Of a stretch of DNA of 64,000 nucleotides, positions 35,702-44,640 are shown piece by piece (position 1 is the stretch's first letter; every line of letters starts with the position of its first letter). Below the pieces are notes generated by a model that did no database searches, was not told the origin of the DNA, and saw only the letters and a list, made by a program, of their open reading frames with translations. This DNA comes from Devosia pacifica (GTDB lineage: Bacteria; Pseudomonadota; Alphaproteobacteria; Rhizobiales; Devosiaceae), in contig NZ_BMZE01000002.1 of NCBI RefSeq assembly GCF_014652635.1, positions 787,562 to 851,561 on the forward strand. Direction: 5' to 3'. Position numbers and translations under genes: made by a program.

Positions 35702-35783
35702 CGTGTCTCGCGCCGCGCGCGTTGGGCTTTGCCAAGCCGTCATGGTTTGACTATGGTCCGCCCGGTTTCTCGCCGGTGGTCCA

Positions 35784-36881
35784 ATGACGTCCAGTCCTTC
35801 TCTTCGCCCTGTGCCGCAACGCGGCGTTCTCGAAATTGAGCCCTACGTCCCTGGACGCTCAGGCGCGAAGGGCAGTAGCGCGATCAAGCTTTCCGCCAAT
35901 GAGAGCCCGCTTGGGGCCTCACCAAAGGCAATCGCGGCGTTCGCCGAAATCGCCCAACAACTCGAATTCTATCCAGAAGGCTCATCGCGCGACTTGCGCG
36001 AAGCGCTGGGGGAGGTACACGGGCTCAATCCTCAACGCATCGTCTGCGGCAATGGGTCGGACGATCTCCTTCACCTTCTGGCGCAGATCTATCTCGGCGA
36101 GGGCGACGAGGCGGTCATGAGCCAGTATGGCTTCAACGTCTACCCGATCATCGTCAAAGGCGCAGGGGCGAGTCTCGTGGTGGCGCCGGAGGCGGATTAC
36201 CGCTCGGACGTTGATGCGCTGCTCGCGGCCGTGAGTGAGCGCACCAAAGTGCTCTTCCTCGCCAATCCCAACAATCCGACCGGCACCTACATCGATGCCG
36301 GCGAACTCCGTCGGCTGCATCGCGGGCTGCGTCCGGATATCCTTCTGGTCGTCGATTCCGCCTATGCGGAATACGTGACCGCAACGGACTATGAGACGGG
36401 CGTCGAACTGGTGAATGCGTCCAGCAATGTCGTGATGGTGCGCACCTTCTCGAAAATGGGGCTGGCTGCCGCGCGCGTCGGATGGATGTACGCGCCCGAG
36501 CATGTCGTCGATGCGGTCAACCGCCTGCGTGGGCCGTTTAACGTCAATCTTGCTGGTCAAAAAGCTGCTGCGGCCGCGACGAGAGATGTCGATTTTACCC
36601 AGACACTGAAGCAGCACAACGCGCAGTGGCGGGGGTGGCTTGCCGAGCAAATCGGCTCCAACAGGCTGCGTGTGCTGCCGAGCGAGGCCAATTTCGTGCT
36701 TGTACTGTTCCCCAGTGCCGAAGAGAGCCAGGAGGCTTTCGATGCGCTTAACGAGGCTGGCCTGATCGTACGGCAGCTGCATGTTTACGGCATCGACAAC
36801 GGGCTGCGCATTTCGATCGGCAGCGAACAGGCAATGCGTGGTGTCGCCGCTGTCCTCAAGACCTTTGGAGATCGTTCATGA
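35784..36881 (+). CDS. hisC: Histidinol-phosphate aminotransferase family protein
   Basis: A 365-residue class I/II PLP aminotransferase. The internal Lys aldimine site is RTFSKMGLAAARVGW; other ligands are in ANPNNPTGTY and VDSAYAEY, with the RLRGPFNV active-site segment. It acts in histidine biosynthesis, and enzymes of this group also transaminate aromatic keto acids. It overlaps the prephenate dehydrogenase gene as ATGA, so a role in tyrosine/phenylalanine transamination is at least as likely as one in histidine synthesis. Confidence 0.9.
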   Translation: MTSSPSLRPVPQRGVLEIEPYVPGRSGAKGSSAIKLSANESPLGASPKAIAAFAEIAQQLEFYPEGSSRDLREALGEVHGLNPQRIVCGNGSDDLLHLLAQIYLGEGDEAVMSQYGFNVYPIIVKGAGASLVVAPEADYRSDVDALLAAVSERTKVLFLANPNNPTGTYIDAGELRRLHRGLRPDILLVVDSAYAEYVTATDYETGVELVNASSNVVMVRTFSKMGLAAARVGWMYAPEHVVDAVNRLRGPFNVNLAGQKAAAAATRDVDFTQTLKQHNAQWRGWLAEQIGSNRLRVLPSEANFVLVLFPSAEESQEAFDALNEAGLIVRQLHVYGIDNGLRISIGSEQAMRGVAAVLKTFGDRS

Positions 36882-37849
36882 GCACACGCTTTCGCCGTCT
36901 GGCGTTGATCGGTATCGGCCTCATCGGATCCTCGATCGCGCTCGCTGCGCGCCGGCAGGGACTGGTGGAATCAATCGCGATCTCGACGCGTCGGCCGGAA
37001 ACGCTTGAAGAAGCGCGAGAGCTTGGCCTTGGCGATGTTTACACCACTGATCCGGCGGAAGCCGTGCGCGGCGCCGATCTGGTTATTCTGTGTACACCCG
37101 TTGGTGCTTACGAAGCCGTGATGGAGGCTATCGCGCCAGCGCTGGAGCCGGGGGCTATCCTGTCCGATGTAGGATCTGTGAAGCGGCACGTGGTGCGTAC
37201 GGTTACGCCCCATGTGCCCGAAGGCGTACACTTTGTTCCCGGCCATCCGCTTGCAGGAACCGAGCATTCTGGGCCGTCGGCAGGCTTTCCCGAGCTGTTC
37301 GTCAAGCGTTGGTGCGTCCTGACTCCGGAGCCGGAGGTCGACCGGAAGGCTGTTCAGCGCCTGGTGGCTTTCTGGTCCGCGATGGGCTCACAGGTCGAAA
37401 CAATGGATGCTGATCACCACGACATGGTGCTGGCAATCACCAGCCACGTACCGCACCTGATCGCCTACAATATCGTCGGCACTGTCGCGGATCTCGAAGA
37501 GGACACACAGTCAGAGGTCATCAAGTTTTCCGCCTCCGGTTTTCGGGATTTTACCCGCATCGCGGCATCGGATCCGGTGATGTGGCGTGACGTGTTTCTG
37601 ACCAATCGCGACGCCGTGCTCGAAATGCTCGGGCGCTGCCTCGAAGATCTGTCGGTTTTGCAGCGGGCCGTCCGTGTTGGCGACGGGCCGGGGCTTGAGG
37701 CCCTGTTTACCCGGACCCGTGCCGTGCGCCGCTCAATTATCGATGCCGGCCAGGATTCGGCGGCACCCGATTTCGGTCGTCCGCACGAGCAGGCGCCGGC
37801 CCCGCAGGAGCACTATGTGCGCGAACATGGCGGCGGGGATGACGCCTGA
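36878..37849 (+). CDS. tyrA: Prephenate/arogenate dehydrogenase
   Basis: A 323-residue TyrA-type enzyme oxidising and decarboxylating prephenate (or arogenate) to the tyrosine precursor. The NAD(P) fingerprint is LIGIGLIGSSIALAARR, followed by DVGSVK, HFVPGHPLAGTEHSG, and the dimer/active-site segment DADHHDMVLAITSHVPHLIAYNI. It lacks an ACT or chorismate mutase domain. ATGA overlap with the aminotransferase indicates a two-gene aromatic operon. Confidence 0.93.
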   Translation: MSTRFRRLALIGIGLIGSSIALAARRQGLVESIAISTRRPETLEEARELGLGDVYTTDPAEAVRGADLVILCTPVGAYEAVMEAIAPALEPGAILSDVGSVKRHVVRTVTPHVPEGVHFVPGHPLAGTEHSGPSAGFPELFVKRWCVLTPEPEVDRKAVQRLVAFWSAMGSQVETMDADHHDMVLAITSHVPHLIAYNIVGTVADLEEDTQSEVIKFSASGFRDFTRIAASDPVMWRDVFLTNRDAVLEMLGRCLEDLSVLQRAVRVGDGPGLEALFTRTRAVRRSIIDAGQDSAAPDFGRPHEQAPAPQEHYVREHGGGDDA

Positions 37850-37856
37850 GGTTCGC

Positions 37857-38837
37857 TCACGGTGATGCCGCGAACAGCGACGGGATCATTGCTGCCGGGA
37901 GAAGCCCGATCATCACGACGCCACCGCGGATGTTGATGGTCTGAGTGAAGCCGCCTTCATCGGTTGCTTCACCCATCACCATGCCGCGCAGCGGCTCGGG
38001 AATTGCAGTCGCAAAGCGTTCGATCAGACCGTTCGATTGCACCGTAATCTGCCCTTCGGCAAGGCCACTGTCGGTAAGTCGAACCGTGCCATCGGCAGCC
38101 ATCGTGTCTTCGCCATCGCTTGCCGCGAGGCTGATGAGGTTGAGTTCACCTTCGGACTGCTGCCAGCGCCTCAAGAGATCGGGCGCGTCCAGGGCGCGCA
38201 AGTCATCCGGCAGGTTTCTCAATTCGGCCTCAAGCGTCACCTCGCCAGATCCGATCCCGGCGAGCGGTACGGCCAGATCATTTGCGACGGCATAGCCGGC
38301 AAGCGACGCCAGTCCAGCATCCGGCTGGTGATGATCGGCCATATCGATGAGGTGCACCTCGACGTGCGGAGACGAAGCGATCAGATCGCTTCCAATCAGC
38401 GTATCGTTCCATTCCACCTCTTCGCCGACCAGTGAGAATCGGCCGATCCGCCAGTCCGTCAGTTGCAGGCTGGCCTCGAGCGACTGCCAGGCTATCGCGT
38501 TCTCATTGCCTGTGAAGGCGTCGCTGATCTGGGCTGGGCCTTGCGCCGCGGCCAATAGGTGCGTGGGGCGGTAAACCAGCGCCTGCATGTCAATCGCCGG
38601 CAGGCTGGCGGTAAGATCGCCGCTGGTGATCTCGGCCGTGTTGCAGGTCACAGAGAAGCGAAATGGAAAGCCACCGATCTCAAGATCCCCGCATGTCAGG
38701 CGCGGCGTGGTTTCTCCGTCAGCCATGGCGAGCATCTCCACTTGCTGGCGGATTTGTCCGGACACGAAGAACCAGATACCTGCCCAGGCGGCGACCACCA
38801 GAACAACGATAAGACCGAGAATGGCGAACTTGTTCAT
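37857..38837 (-). CDS. DUF2125 membrane-anchored protein
   Basis: About 326 residues with one N-terminal transmembrane anchor (NKFAILGLIVVLVVAAWAGIWFFV) and a periplasmic domain. The Cys pair in RLTCGDLEIGGFPFRFSVTC and the following beta-rich segments are typical of DUF2125, a family found chiefly in alphaproteobacteria and of unknown role. ATG 38837 has AAGGGG ahead of it. Convergent with tyrA across seven bases. Confidence 0.88.
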   Translation of the reverse strand: MNKFAILGLIVVLVVAAWAGIWFFVSGQIRQQVEMLAMADGETTPRLTCGDLEIGGFPFRFSVTCNTAEITSGDLTASLPAIDMQALVYRPTHLLAAAQGPAQISDAFTGNENAIAWQSLEASLQLTDWRIGRFSLVGEEVEWNDTLIGSDLIASSPHVEVHLIDMADHHQPDAGLASLAGYAVANDLAVPLAGIGSGEVTLEAELRNLPDDLRALDAPDLLRRWQQSEGELNLISLAASDGEDTMAADGTVRLTDSGLAEGQITVQSNGLIERFATAIPEPLRGMVMGEATDEGGFTQTINIRGGVVMIGLLPAAMIPSLFAASP

Positions 38838-38910
38838 GTAGGCCCCTTCATGTGCGTTGGCCGGTCGCGTTGCCCGGCTTGGCCTCATCCGTTATGATCT
38901 GGGAGTGGAT

Positions 38911-39483
38911 ATGACAACCGGTACGACATCGAGAACACAAGTTCGCTGGGTCTTCGGCTATGGCTCGCTGATCTGGAATCCCGGCTTTCAGTTTGTCGAA
39001 CAACAGCAAGCTTTGCTGAACGGGGCGCATCGCAGCCTGTGCATTCATTCGCACCGCCATCGTGGCACCGTCGAGCAGCCCGGCCTGGTGTTCGGTCTGG
39101 CGCGCGGCGGTTCCTGCCGAGGCATGGCGTTCGCCGTCGCCGATGATGATTGGGCCGAGGTGCGCGAGTATCTGCGCGAGCGGGAACAAGTCACCGGTGT
39201 CTACCGCGAAGCCTGGCGCCCGCTGCGGCTCGCCGATGGCAATACGGTCGAGGGCCTGGCGTTTCTCGTTGATGTCAAACACGAGCAATATGCGGGCCGG
39301 TTGCCGCTCGAAAGCCAGTTGAAGATTGTCAGTGGCGCTATCGGTGCGTCCGGGCCGAACGTCGATTATGTCCTTAATACCGCCGAGCATTTGCGTGCTC
39401 TGGGAATTGCCGACAAGCGGGTGCAGGATCTGGCGCGTATGCTCGAGGGGCAGCCCGGAAACCGACTGACGGCCGCGCTCTAG
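38911..39483 (+). CDS. ChaC-type gamma-glutamylcyclotransferase, copy 1
   Basis: A 190-residue ChaC-family protein, expected to release 5-oxoproline from glutathione. It shows the substrate loop FGYGSLIWNPGF, RSLCIHSHRHRGT, the charged helix YLREREQVTGVYREAWRPL carrying the likely catalytic Glu, and a C-terminal VDYVLNTAEHLRALGI. GGGAG lies five bases before ATG 38911. A second, longer member is at 43908-44627; the two differ clearly in sequence. Confidence 0.88.
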   Translation: MTTGTTSRTQVRWVFGYGSLIWNPGFQFVEQQQALLNGAHRSLCIHSHRHRGTVEQPGLVFGLARGGSCRGMAFAVADDDWAEVREYLREREQVTGVYREAWRPLRLADGNTVEGLAFLVDVKHEQYAGRLPLESQLKIVSGAIGASGPNVDYVLNTAEHLRALGIADKRVQDLARMLEGQPGNRLTAAL

Positions 39484-39486
39484 ACG

Positions 39487-39834
39487 CTATGCCGCATGCC
39501 GGGCATTTTCGGGTTCGGCCCCTTCAAGATCCCAGATAGTCGACAGACGCGCCGATTCACTTCCGCAATCGCACACCCGGTAGGCGCGGTCAGCGCAGTC
39601 TAGGGCAAGCCTAAACCGGGCCCGGCTTTGCGGATCAACCACCAGTTCCTCTGATGAGCCTACCCACAGAACATGTGCGCCCTTGGCGATCACATAGAGA
39701 TCATCGCTGTTGAGGGAAAACTGCATGAGATCGAGCTGATCGAGGCAGTAGCTGCGTCCGGAACGGCCGCGCCAGCACTGCCCCCGTGACGCCGCGGCGG
39801 AACGTGGGGAGGCTGATTCGATTCGATGTGCCAT
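39487..39834 (-). CDS. Unknown protein
   Basis: About 115 residues with no recognised family. The first 30 residues are basic and serine-rich; the core QFSLNSDDLYVIAKGAHVLWVG reads as beta strands, followed by an acidic segment with a Cys-x-Cys (YRVCDCGSESARL). ATG 39834 is nine bases after GGGAAGGG. The upstream 39862-39948 region is AT-rich and likely holds the promoter. It is convergent with the first ChaC gene. Reading-frame quality, ribosome site and promoter position support a real gene. Confidence 0.6.
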   Translation of the reverse strand: MAHRIESASPRSAAASRGQCWRGRSGRSYCLDQLDLMQFSLNSDDLYVIAKGAHVLWVGSSEELVVDPQSRARFRLALDCADRAYRVCDCGSESARLSTIWDLEGAEPENARHAA

Positions 39835-39948
39835 TCCAATCATCCCTTCCCTCACCGCCAAGACCAGAACAAAAATAGAACAACTTGAGTAGAAGTCAAT
39901 TCTCTTTTTATCCTCGCCACACCATGTAGTGCCACGCGCGAAAAAATG

Positions 39949-40761
39949 TCAATATATAGTGTCTTGGTCCTTAAGGCGGTCAAGGCGCTCGCGGAGGTCA
40001 GGTGAAAGAGGGCGTTTCAGCCCCGCCGCATCAGCTTCTGCGATGAGACGATTCGATTCGGTTTCGATGGCTTTTTTGAGTCGCTCCAGCATCTCTTTAG
40101 GGGGCAGACCGGGGGCGATGGGTTCGAGAAAACGGGCCTGTGCTGTTCCCGGCCACAGGATCAGGCTGTTCCGGCCCCAGAACAGGCCTGAATTGAGCGC
40201 TACCGGGACCACCGGCACGCCGAGTTCGGCATACATGCGTGCGACCCCAAACCGGTAGTCGGGCGGGGCGAGCGGTGCCTTTCGCGTTCCCTCCGGGAAG
40301 ATCACGATCTTGCAGCCGCGCTCGATGGCCCCCTTGGCCTGCAGCATCATCAGGGGGATCGCCTCGGCCCCTTTCTTCCGATCGACCTCGATACAGTCGA
40401 GCGATTTTGCCGCCCAGCCGAAGAACGGGATGCGCATCAGCTCTTTCTTTGCGACATAGGCGGGCCTGCCGGTGTGCGGAAAGATCGCGAAGACGTCCCA
40501 ATCGCTCTGGTGCTTGGCCGCGATGATGCAGCCGCCTTCGGGGATATTCTCCATGCCGCTGACATTGGTGCCAACCCCGGCAATCGCGTGCATCAACCAC
40601 GAATTCGAGCGGCACCAATAGCGCGCAAGTGCCCAGCCGACCGGCGTGCGCCGGCGATAGATCAGCCCGATTGTGCCGATGACCAGGGCCAGCAACACGG
40701 TCTGGCCGATAAACAGGATATAGAACAGCGCCGAGCGCGTGGCCTGAATGAGGGTTTGCAA
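39949..40761 (-). CDS. plsC: 1-acyl-sn-glycerol-3-phosphate acyltransferase
   Basis: A 270-residue PlsC-type acyltransferase making phosphatidate. The catalytic HX4D is KHQSDWD; the FPEGTRKAPL phosphate-binding motif and the VPVVPVALNSGLFW segment follow. An N-terminal hydrophobic helix (about 8-32) anchors it at the inner membrane. The start is TTG with GGAGG six bases upstream. It follows ftsEX on the same strand after 61 bases. Confidence 0.92.
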   Translation of the reverse strand: MQTLIQATRSALFYILFIGQTVLLALVIGTIGLIYRRRTPVGWALARYWCRSNSWLMHAIAGVGTNVSGMENIPEGGCIIAAKHQSDWDVFAIFPHTGRPAYVAKKELMRIPFFGWAAKSLDCIEVDRKKGAEAIPLMMLQAKGAIERGCKIVIFPEGTRKAPLAPPDYRFGVARMYAELGVPVVPVALNSGLFWGRNSLILWPGTAQARFLEPIAPGLPPKEMLERLKKAIETESNRLIAEADAAGLKRPLSPDLRERLDRLKDQDTIY

Positions 40762-40822
40762 TGGCGCCTCCTAGCGAGAAACCTCGTCTTAGACGCCGGA
40801 TCTGCCTATGGCCAGTACGCCC

Positions 40823-41761
40823 TTAGGAGGTTTCCGCCAGATAGCGCCGCACCGTCATGCGTGAAGTGACTGCAGTCAGCGCCGCAATCACCAGAACCAC
40901 TGCACAAATGCCGATCAGCCCATCGACGCCGATAACGAATTGTCCGAAGAAAACGCCGACCTGAGCACTCGCTTCGCTCGGCAGGACCACGCCCGCTGTC
41001 AGCCCGATCAGCACGAAAAAGGCGATCGCCGCCACGCCGCCAATGATGCCGCCGCGCAGCCCGATAGCAAGAAAGCGCCCTTGGAACTCTCCCGCAATGA
41101 AGCGATTGGAGGCGCCGATAAAATGCAGAACGTCAACGATCTCCCGGTTCGACGCCATGGTGCCGCGCGTGGCGAATATGATCGCCAGCACCGTCGCGAC
41201 AGCGATCAATGCCAGAACCAGAAGGCCCGACACGACAATGGTCCCGGCCATGCTGTTCAATTGCTGCTGCCAGGCCGCGTGTGTGTCGAGGGTCGCGCCG
41301 TTAATGGCCTGAAGGTTCTGTGCCAGCCCCTCTATGTCTGCGGCGGCCGGATCGGCAAGCCGCACGACGACCAGGCGGGGAATATCGATGGCTGTGAGAT
41401 CGATACCGGCACCAAGCCAGGGCTCCAGCAATTGCTCGCTTTCGGCAATGGTGAGCGCCCTTGCGGAGGCAACGCCGGGAGTCGATTCCGCCAAAGAGAT
41501 CGCGGTGCGAAGATTGCTCTCCATCACCTCGCCTTCCATTGGGCGGATCTGGATGGTGACTTCGCGCCCGACATCGGCGGACCAGGCCAGCGCCGATTTC
41601 TGGACGAGTACAACACCGCCAAGCGTCACCGCCGACAAGAAGGTCATGATGGCGATGAGCAGTAGCAGTGTGTGGCCCGCAACGGACCGCTCGGGAACGA
41701 TCGGCGCCTTGCCGGGTCGCATGGGCAGGCGATCGAGAACACGCGCGATTGGGTTACTCAT
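40823..41761 (-). CDS. ftsX: Cell-division protein FtsX
   Basis: A 312-residue membrane partner of FtsE. One transmembrane helix near residues 27-55 is followed by a periplasmic domain (about 56-170) and three helices, the layout of a type VII ABC (MacB/FtsX) permease. The complex couples the division ring to peptidoglycan hydrolases rather than transporting. ATG 41761 lies inside the end of ftsE (8-base overlap), so the two are coupled. Confidence 0.92.
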   Translation of the reverse strand: MSNPIARVLDRLPMRPGKAPIVPERSVAGHTLLLLIAIMTFLSAVTLGGVVLVQKSALAWSADVGREVTIQIRPMEGEVMESNLRTAISLAESTPGVASARALTIAESEQLLEPWLGAGIDLTAIDIPRLVVVRLADPAAADIEGLAQNLQAINGATLDTHAAWQQQLNSMAGTIVVSGLLVLALIAVATVLAIIFATRGTMASNREIVDVLHFIGASNRFIAGEFQGRFLAIGLRGGIIGGVAAIAFFVLIGLTAGVVLPSEASAQVGVFFGQFVIGVDGLIGICAVVLVIAALTAVTSRMTVRRYLAETS

Positions 41762-42416
41762 GAATCTGCAACTCGCCCTTGTTCAGAACCATGCGTGGAT
41801 AGGAAAACCGATCCAGCAAAGGCAATTCATGGGTGGCCAGGATGATGGTCATGCCCAGCGTGCGGTTGAGTTCGGCGAACAGGTGCACGAGGCGGGAGGA
41901 CAGCTCCGGGTCGACATTGCCGGTCGGTTCGTCCGCCAAGAGAACCTTCGGCCGCCCGATGACCGCGCGTGCTATGGCGGCGCGCTGCTTTTCTCCGCCG
42001 GAGAGAACTGACGGTAGCGCGTTCATGCGCTCGCCAAGTCCCACCCATTCCAGGAGCTCGGTGACATTGGAGCGATAGTCGCCTTCCGCCTGGCCAAGAA
42101 CGCGCAGCGGCAAAGCGACATTCTCGTATGTCGTCATGTGATCGAGCAGCCGGAACTCCTGGAAGACGATGCCGATGTGCCGGCGCATCTGCAGCAGCCG
42201 GTCCTGATCGAGATTTGCCACGTCCTCGTTGAACATGGTGACCCGGCCGCGCGTCGGCTTCAGCGACAGCAGAAGCAGCCGAAGTAGCGACGTCTTGCCG
42301 GCACCAGACGGGCCCGTCAAAAAATGAAAGCTGCCCGGCTGAATTTCAAAACTGATGTCGCGCAGGATTTCGGGACCGTTGCCGTAGCGTAATCCGACAT
42401 CGGAGAATTCTATCAC
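41754..42416 (-). CDS. ftsE: Cell-division ATP-binding protein FtsE
   Basis: A 220-residue ABC ATPase when started at GTG 42416 (GGAG nine bases upstream), which is the family length. It has Walker A GPSGAGKTSLL, Q-loop VFQEFRLL, signature LSGGEKQR, Walker B VLLADEPTGNVD and switch His in ATHELP. Partner of FtsX. A longer frame reaches 42599 but would carry a Cys/His-rich leader unlike FtsE. It is divergent from the zinc-ribbon gene, which lies about 200 bases away. Confidence 0.94.
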   Translation of the reverse strand: MIEFSDVGLRYGNGPEILRDISFEIQPGSFHFLTGPSGAGKTSLLRLLLLSLKPTRGRVTMFNEDVANLDQDRLLQMRRHIGIVFQEFRLLDHMTTYENVALPLRVLGQAEGDYRSNVTELLEWVGLGERMNALPSVLSGGEKQRAAIARAVIGRPKVLLADEPTGNVDPELSSRLVHLFAELNRTLGMTIILATHELPLLDRFSYPRMVLNKGELQIHE

Positions 42417-42613
42417 GCGCGGCGCTCCAGGGTTCGTCGGCGAATCAGTCGAGTGTACATCATAGCAGCAGGTAAGCCCGCTTGCGGCGCGATGACGCGT
42501 TTGGGTGTGGATTGCGACACAATTGTGGTGTCTGCCAACATCATTCTCGCGTGAGGAGATTTTAACCCCGCAGCGGATAGGGTTCGTCAACTTGCCCACC
42601 TGAATCGGCAGCG

Positions 42614-43477
42614 ATGATCATAACCTGTCCGCATTGCGGCACCCGCTACAATGTCAGCTACGAGGCGATCGGGGAGACCGGGCGCAAGGTGCTGTGCGCC
42701 AACTGTCAGCGCGACTGGCGTCAACTCGGCGTGGCGGAAGACGTCGAGCCCGCATCAGACGAGAGCGACGAGATCGTTGATGCCGAAACCGAGGCAGCGC
42801 TTGATGACGCGCTCACGGCGAACGATCCCAAGTCACTGACAGAAAAGGTTTCCGTCGGTTCGGCAGTGGAGCCGAAGACACCTTCGGGAAAGCCATCGAG
42901 CACAAGCGGCTTGGGCGTAGAACATGCCGCTGTCGCCGCCAAGCAACTGCGCGATTACACGCGGCGGCGGCGGCGGTTGGGACGCACCCTGCCCCTCGCG
43001 CGTTTCAGTCGCGTCGCACGATGGAGCATCGCGGGTCTTTTGGCCCTCATAGTCGTTGGCGGCTATATTGCCCGCCAGCCTGTCGTCGAGCGGTATCCGA
43101 GCCTTGATGGACTTTACGGTTTCTTCGGCCTCGACGTGAACATTCTCGGCCTCGATTTTGCCGATGTCACCACCATTCGGGGCTTGCGCGATGGGCGCGA
43201 AATGCTCACCGTCAAGGCGAGAATCGTCGGGTTGCGGGAAACGCCGGTGATTGTGCCCACCGTCGTGATTGCCCTTCTCGATAGCGATGGCGCGGCGATC
43301 TACCAGTGGAGCGTGACACCGTCGACGCGCAGCCTGATGGTAGGCGAGGGGGCGCAGATCGAAAGTCAGCTCGCCTTGCCACCGGAAGAGGCGAGTAGCG
43401 TACGCTTGAGTTTTGCCAATGCCCGGCCGGTCTCGCAGCCGGATGCCGCGGCGGGTGAAAATGGAGGACCCAACTGA
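42614..43477 (+). CDS. MJ0042-type zinc-ribbon membrane protein (DUF3426-like)
   Basis: A 287-residue protein. The N-terminal zinc ribbon is ITCPHCGTRYNV with a second pair in VLCANCQRDW. An acidic linker (about 45-110) and a basic cluster RRRRRLG lead to one transmembrane helix (about 138-157). The C-terminal domain (about 170-270, LTVKARIVGLRETPVIVPTVVIAL onwards) is of the DUF3426/FxLYD-like type, outside the membrane. Such proteins sit next to ftsE in Hyphomicrobiales. It overlaps cpdR by one base. Its role is unknown. Confidence 0.87.
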   Translation: MIITCPHCGTRYNVSYEAIGETGRKVLCANCQRDWRQLGVAEDVEPASDESDEIVDAETEAALDDALTANDPKSLTEKVSVGSAVEPKTPSGKPSSTSGLGVEHAAVAAKQLRDYTRRRRRLGRTLPLARFSRVARWSIAGLLALIVVGGYIARQPVVERYPSLDGLYGFFGLDVNILGLDFADVTTIRGLRDGREMLTVKARIVGLRETPVIVPTVVIALLDSDGAAIYQWSVTPSTRSLMVGEGAQIESQLALPPEEASSVRLSFANARPVSQPDAAAGENGGPN

Positions 43478-43890
43478 TGGCGAAGATATTGGTCGCTGAA
43501 GATGACGATTCGGTGCGCGCATTCGTCAACAGTGCGTTGCTGATGAAGGGGCACGAGGTGGTGCTCGCGGAAGATGGTGGCCTTGCGGTCGAACTGATTG
43601 ACGAACACGAGGGCCAGTTCGATCTGCTGCTGTCGGACATCAAGATGCCGATCATGGACGGGATAGCGCTCGCGCTCGAGGTGGGTGCGCGCTATCCCGA
43701 GGTTACTATTGTGCTGATGACGGGGTTTGCGGATCAGCGTGAACGTGCGCACGGGCTCGACGCGTTGATCTACGATGTCATCACCAAGCCGTTTTCCCTG
43801 GCCGATCTTGTCGCCAAGGTCGATGATGCCCTGGCAGGCAATCCGGTCGAGGTTCTCAGTCTCTCGCAACGCGCGGGCAGCGGGCTCTGA
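43477..43890 (+). CDS. cpdR: CpdR-type response regulator
   Basis: A 137-residue single receiver domain: acidic patch VAEDDDSVR, phosphoacceptor Asp in LLLSDIKMPIMDG, MTGFADQ and the TKPFSLADLV Lys motif. The wording LSDIxMPxMDGI-A and MTGFA fits CpdR, which in its unphosphorylated form delivers CtrA and other substrates to the ClpXP protease. Position beside ftsEX and the zinc-ribbon gene matches cpdR1 loci in the order. This ties to the CtrA-type boxes found in the window. Confidence 0.85.
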   Translation: MAKILVAEDDDSVRAFVNSALLMKGHEVVLAEDGGLAVELIDEHEGQFDLLLSDIKMPIMDGIALALEVGARYPEVTIVLMTGFADQRERAHGLDALIYDVITKPFSLADLVAKVDDALAGNPVEVLSLSQRAGSGL

Positions 43891-43907
43891 GCAGCGCCTG
43901 CGCCGCC

Positions 43908-44627
43908 TCAGCGCATCGGGCCATGCATGGTCTCGATGTGGTCTGCAACCAGATCCTGCAGTTCCCACAAATGCGTGTCGTGCAGTCCCATCTGCTCGAG
44001 GTGTGAGACGGTCTCGTAAAGATACTCCGCCATCGAGCCGCGCGTGCCGCTGGCCGTTGCGAGAACTTCTGCCACTCGATGCGGTGTCAGGCCGCTGACA
44101 TATCGGCCCGAGTTGCGGTCGATGCAGAAGGTCAGGGCGGTCTTGTTGCCTTCCTCTGTCGCAACGTTCACCCAGCGTGGTGGGAATGCCGATGGCTTGA
44201 AGGCCATCTCCCGCTCGAAAAGACTGAAAATATTGCTTTCGATGTCGTTCGGCGGCAGGCGATACAGCACGCCCTTGCAGGCTCCACCGCGGTCGAGAGC
44301 CAGCATTAGGCCGGGGTTGTCTTCGCTGCCGCGCCACCTGGTGTTCCACCCGAGGCAGAACGCCCGGTGCCAGCCGCGCAGCAGCCCGGTGCGCATTTCC
44401 ACAAAGTCGCACGCGGGCTTCCAGATCAGCGAGCCGTAGGCGAAGAACCATATTTCGTCGGGGGCCGGCGCGGTCTGCTTGAGCCGCGACCATGTTTCGG
44501 CATGGTCCTTCTCAGTCGATCGCTCCATGCCCTCCATGCTTTCCGGCATCTCTTCCGAGACGGATTCCGGCTGTACCAGCGCAACGTGCCGGTCGGTGAG
44601 GCGCAGGGGACGTGAGGTTCGGGCCAT
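43908..44627 (-). CDS. ChaC-type gamma-glutamylcyclotransferase, copy 2
   Basis: A protein of about 239 residues. After an N-terminal extension of some 55 residues it has FAYGSLIWKPACDF, RAFCLGWNTRWRGSEDNPGLML, a charged helix FEREMAFKPSAFPPRWV and the C-terminal MAEYLYETVSHLEQMGLHDTHLWELQDLV. ATG 44627 is preferred over 44669, which lies inside argH. It follows argH on the same strand after 13 bases, so it is probably co-transcribed. The extension is absent from copy 1. Confidence 0.87.
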   Translation of the reverse strand: MARTSRPLRLTDRHVALVQPESVSEEMPESMEGMERSTEKDHAETWSRLKQTAPAPDEIWFFAYGSLIWKPACDFVEMRTGLLRGWHRAFCLGWNTRWRGSEDNPGLMLALDRGGACKGVLYRLPPNDIESNIFSLFEREMAFKPSAFPPRWVNVATEEGNKTALTFCIDRNSGRYVSGLTPHRVAEVLATASGTRGSMAEYLYETVSHLEQMGLHDTHLWELQDLVADHIETMHGPMR

Positions 44628-44640
44628 TCGTCGTTTTCTC

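Noticed and set aside
43366-44493. Minus-strand frame of 375 codons over the zinc-ribbon, cpdR and second ChaC genes
   Set aside because: Crosses three well-supported genes in other frames and shows no motif.
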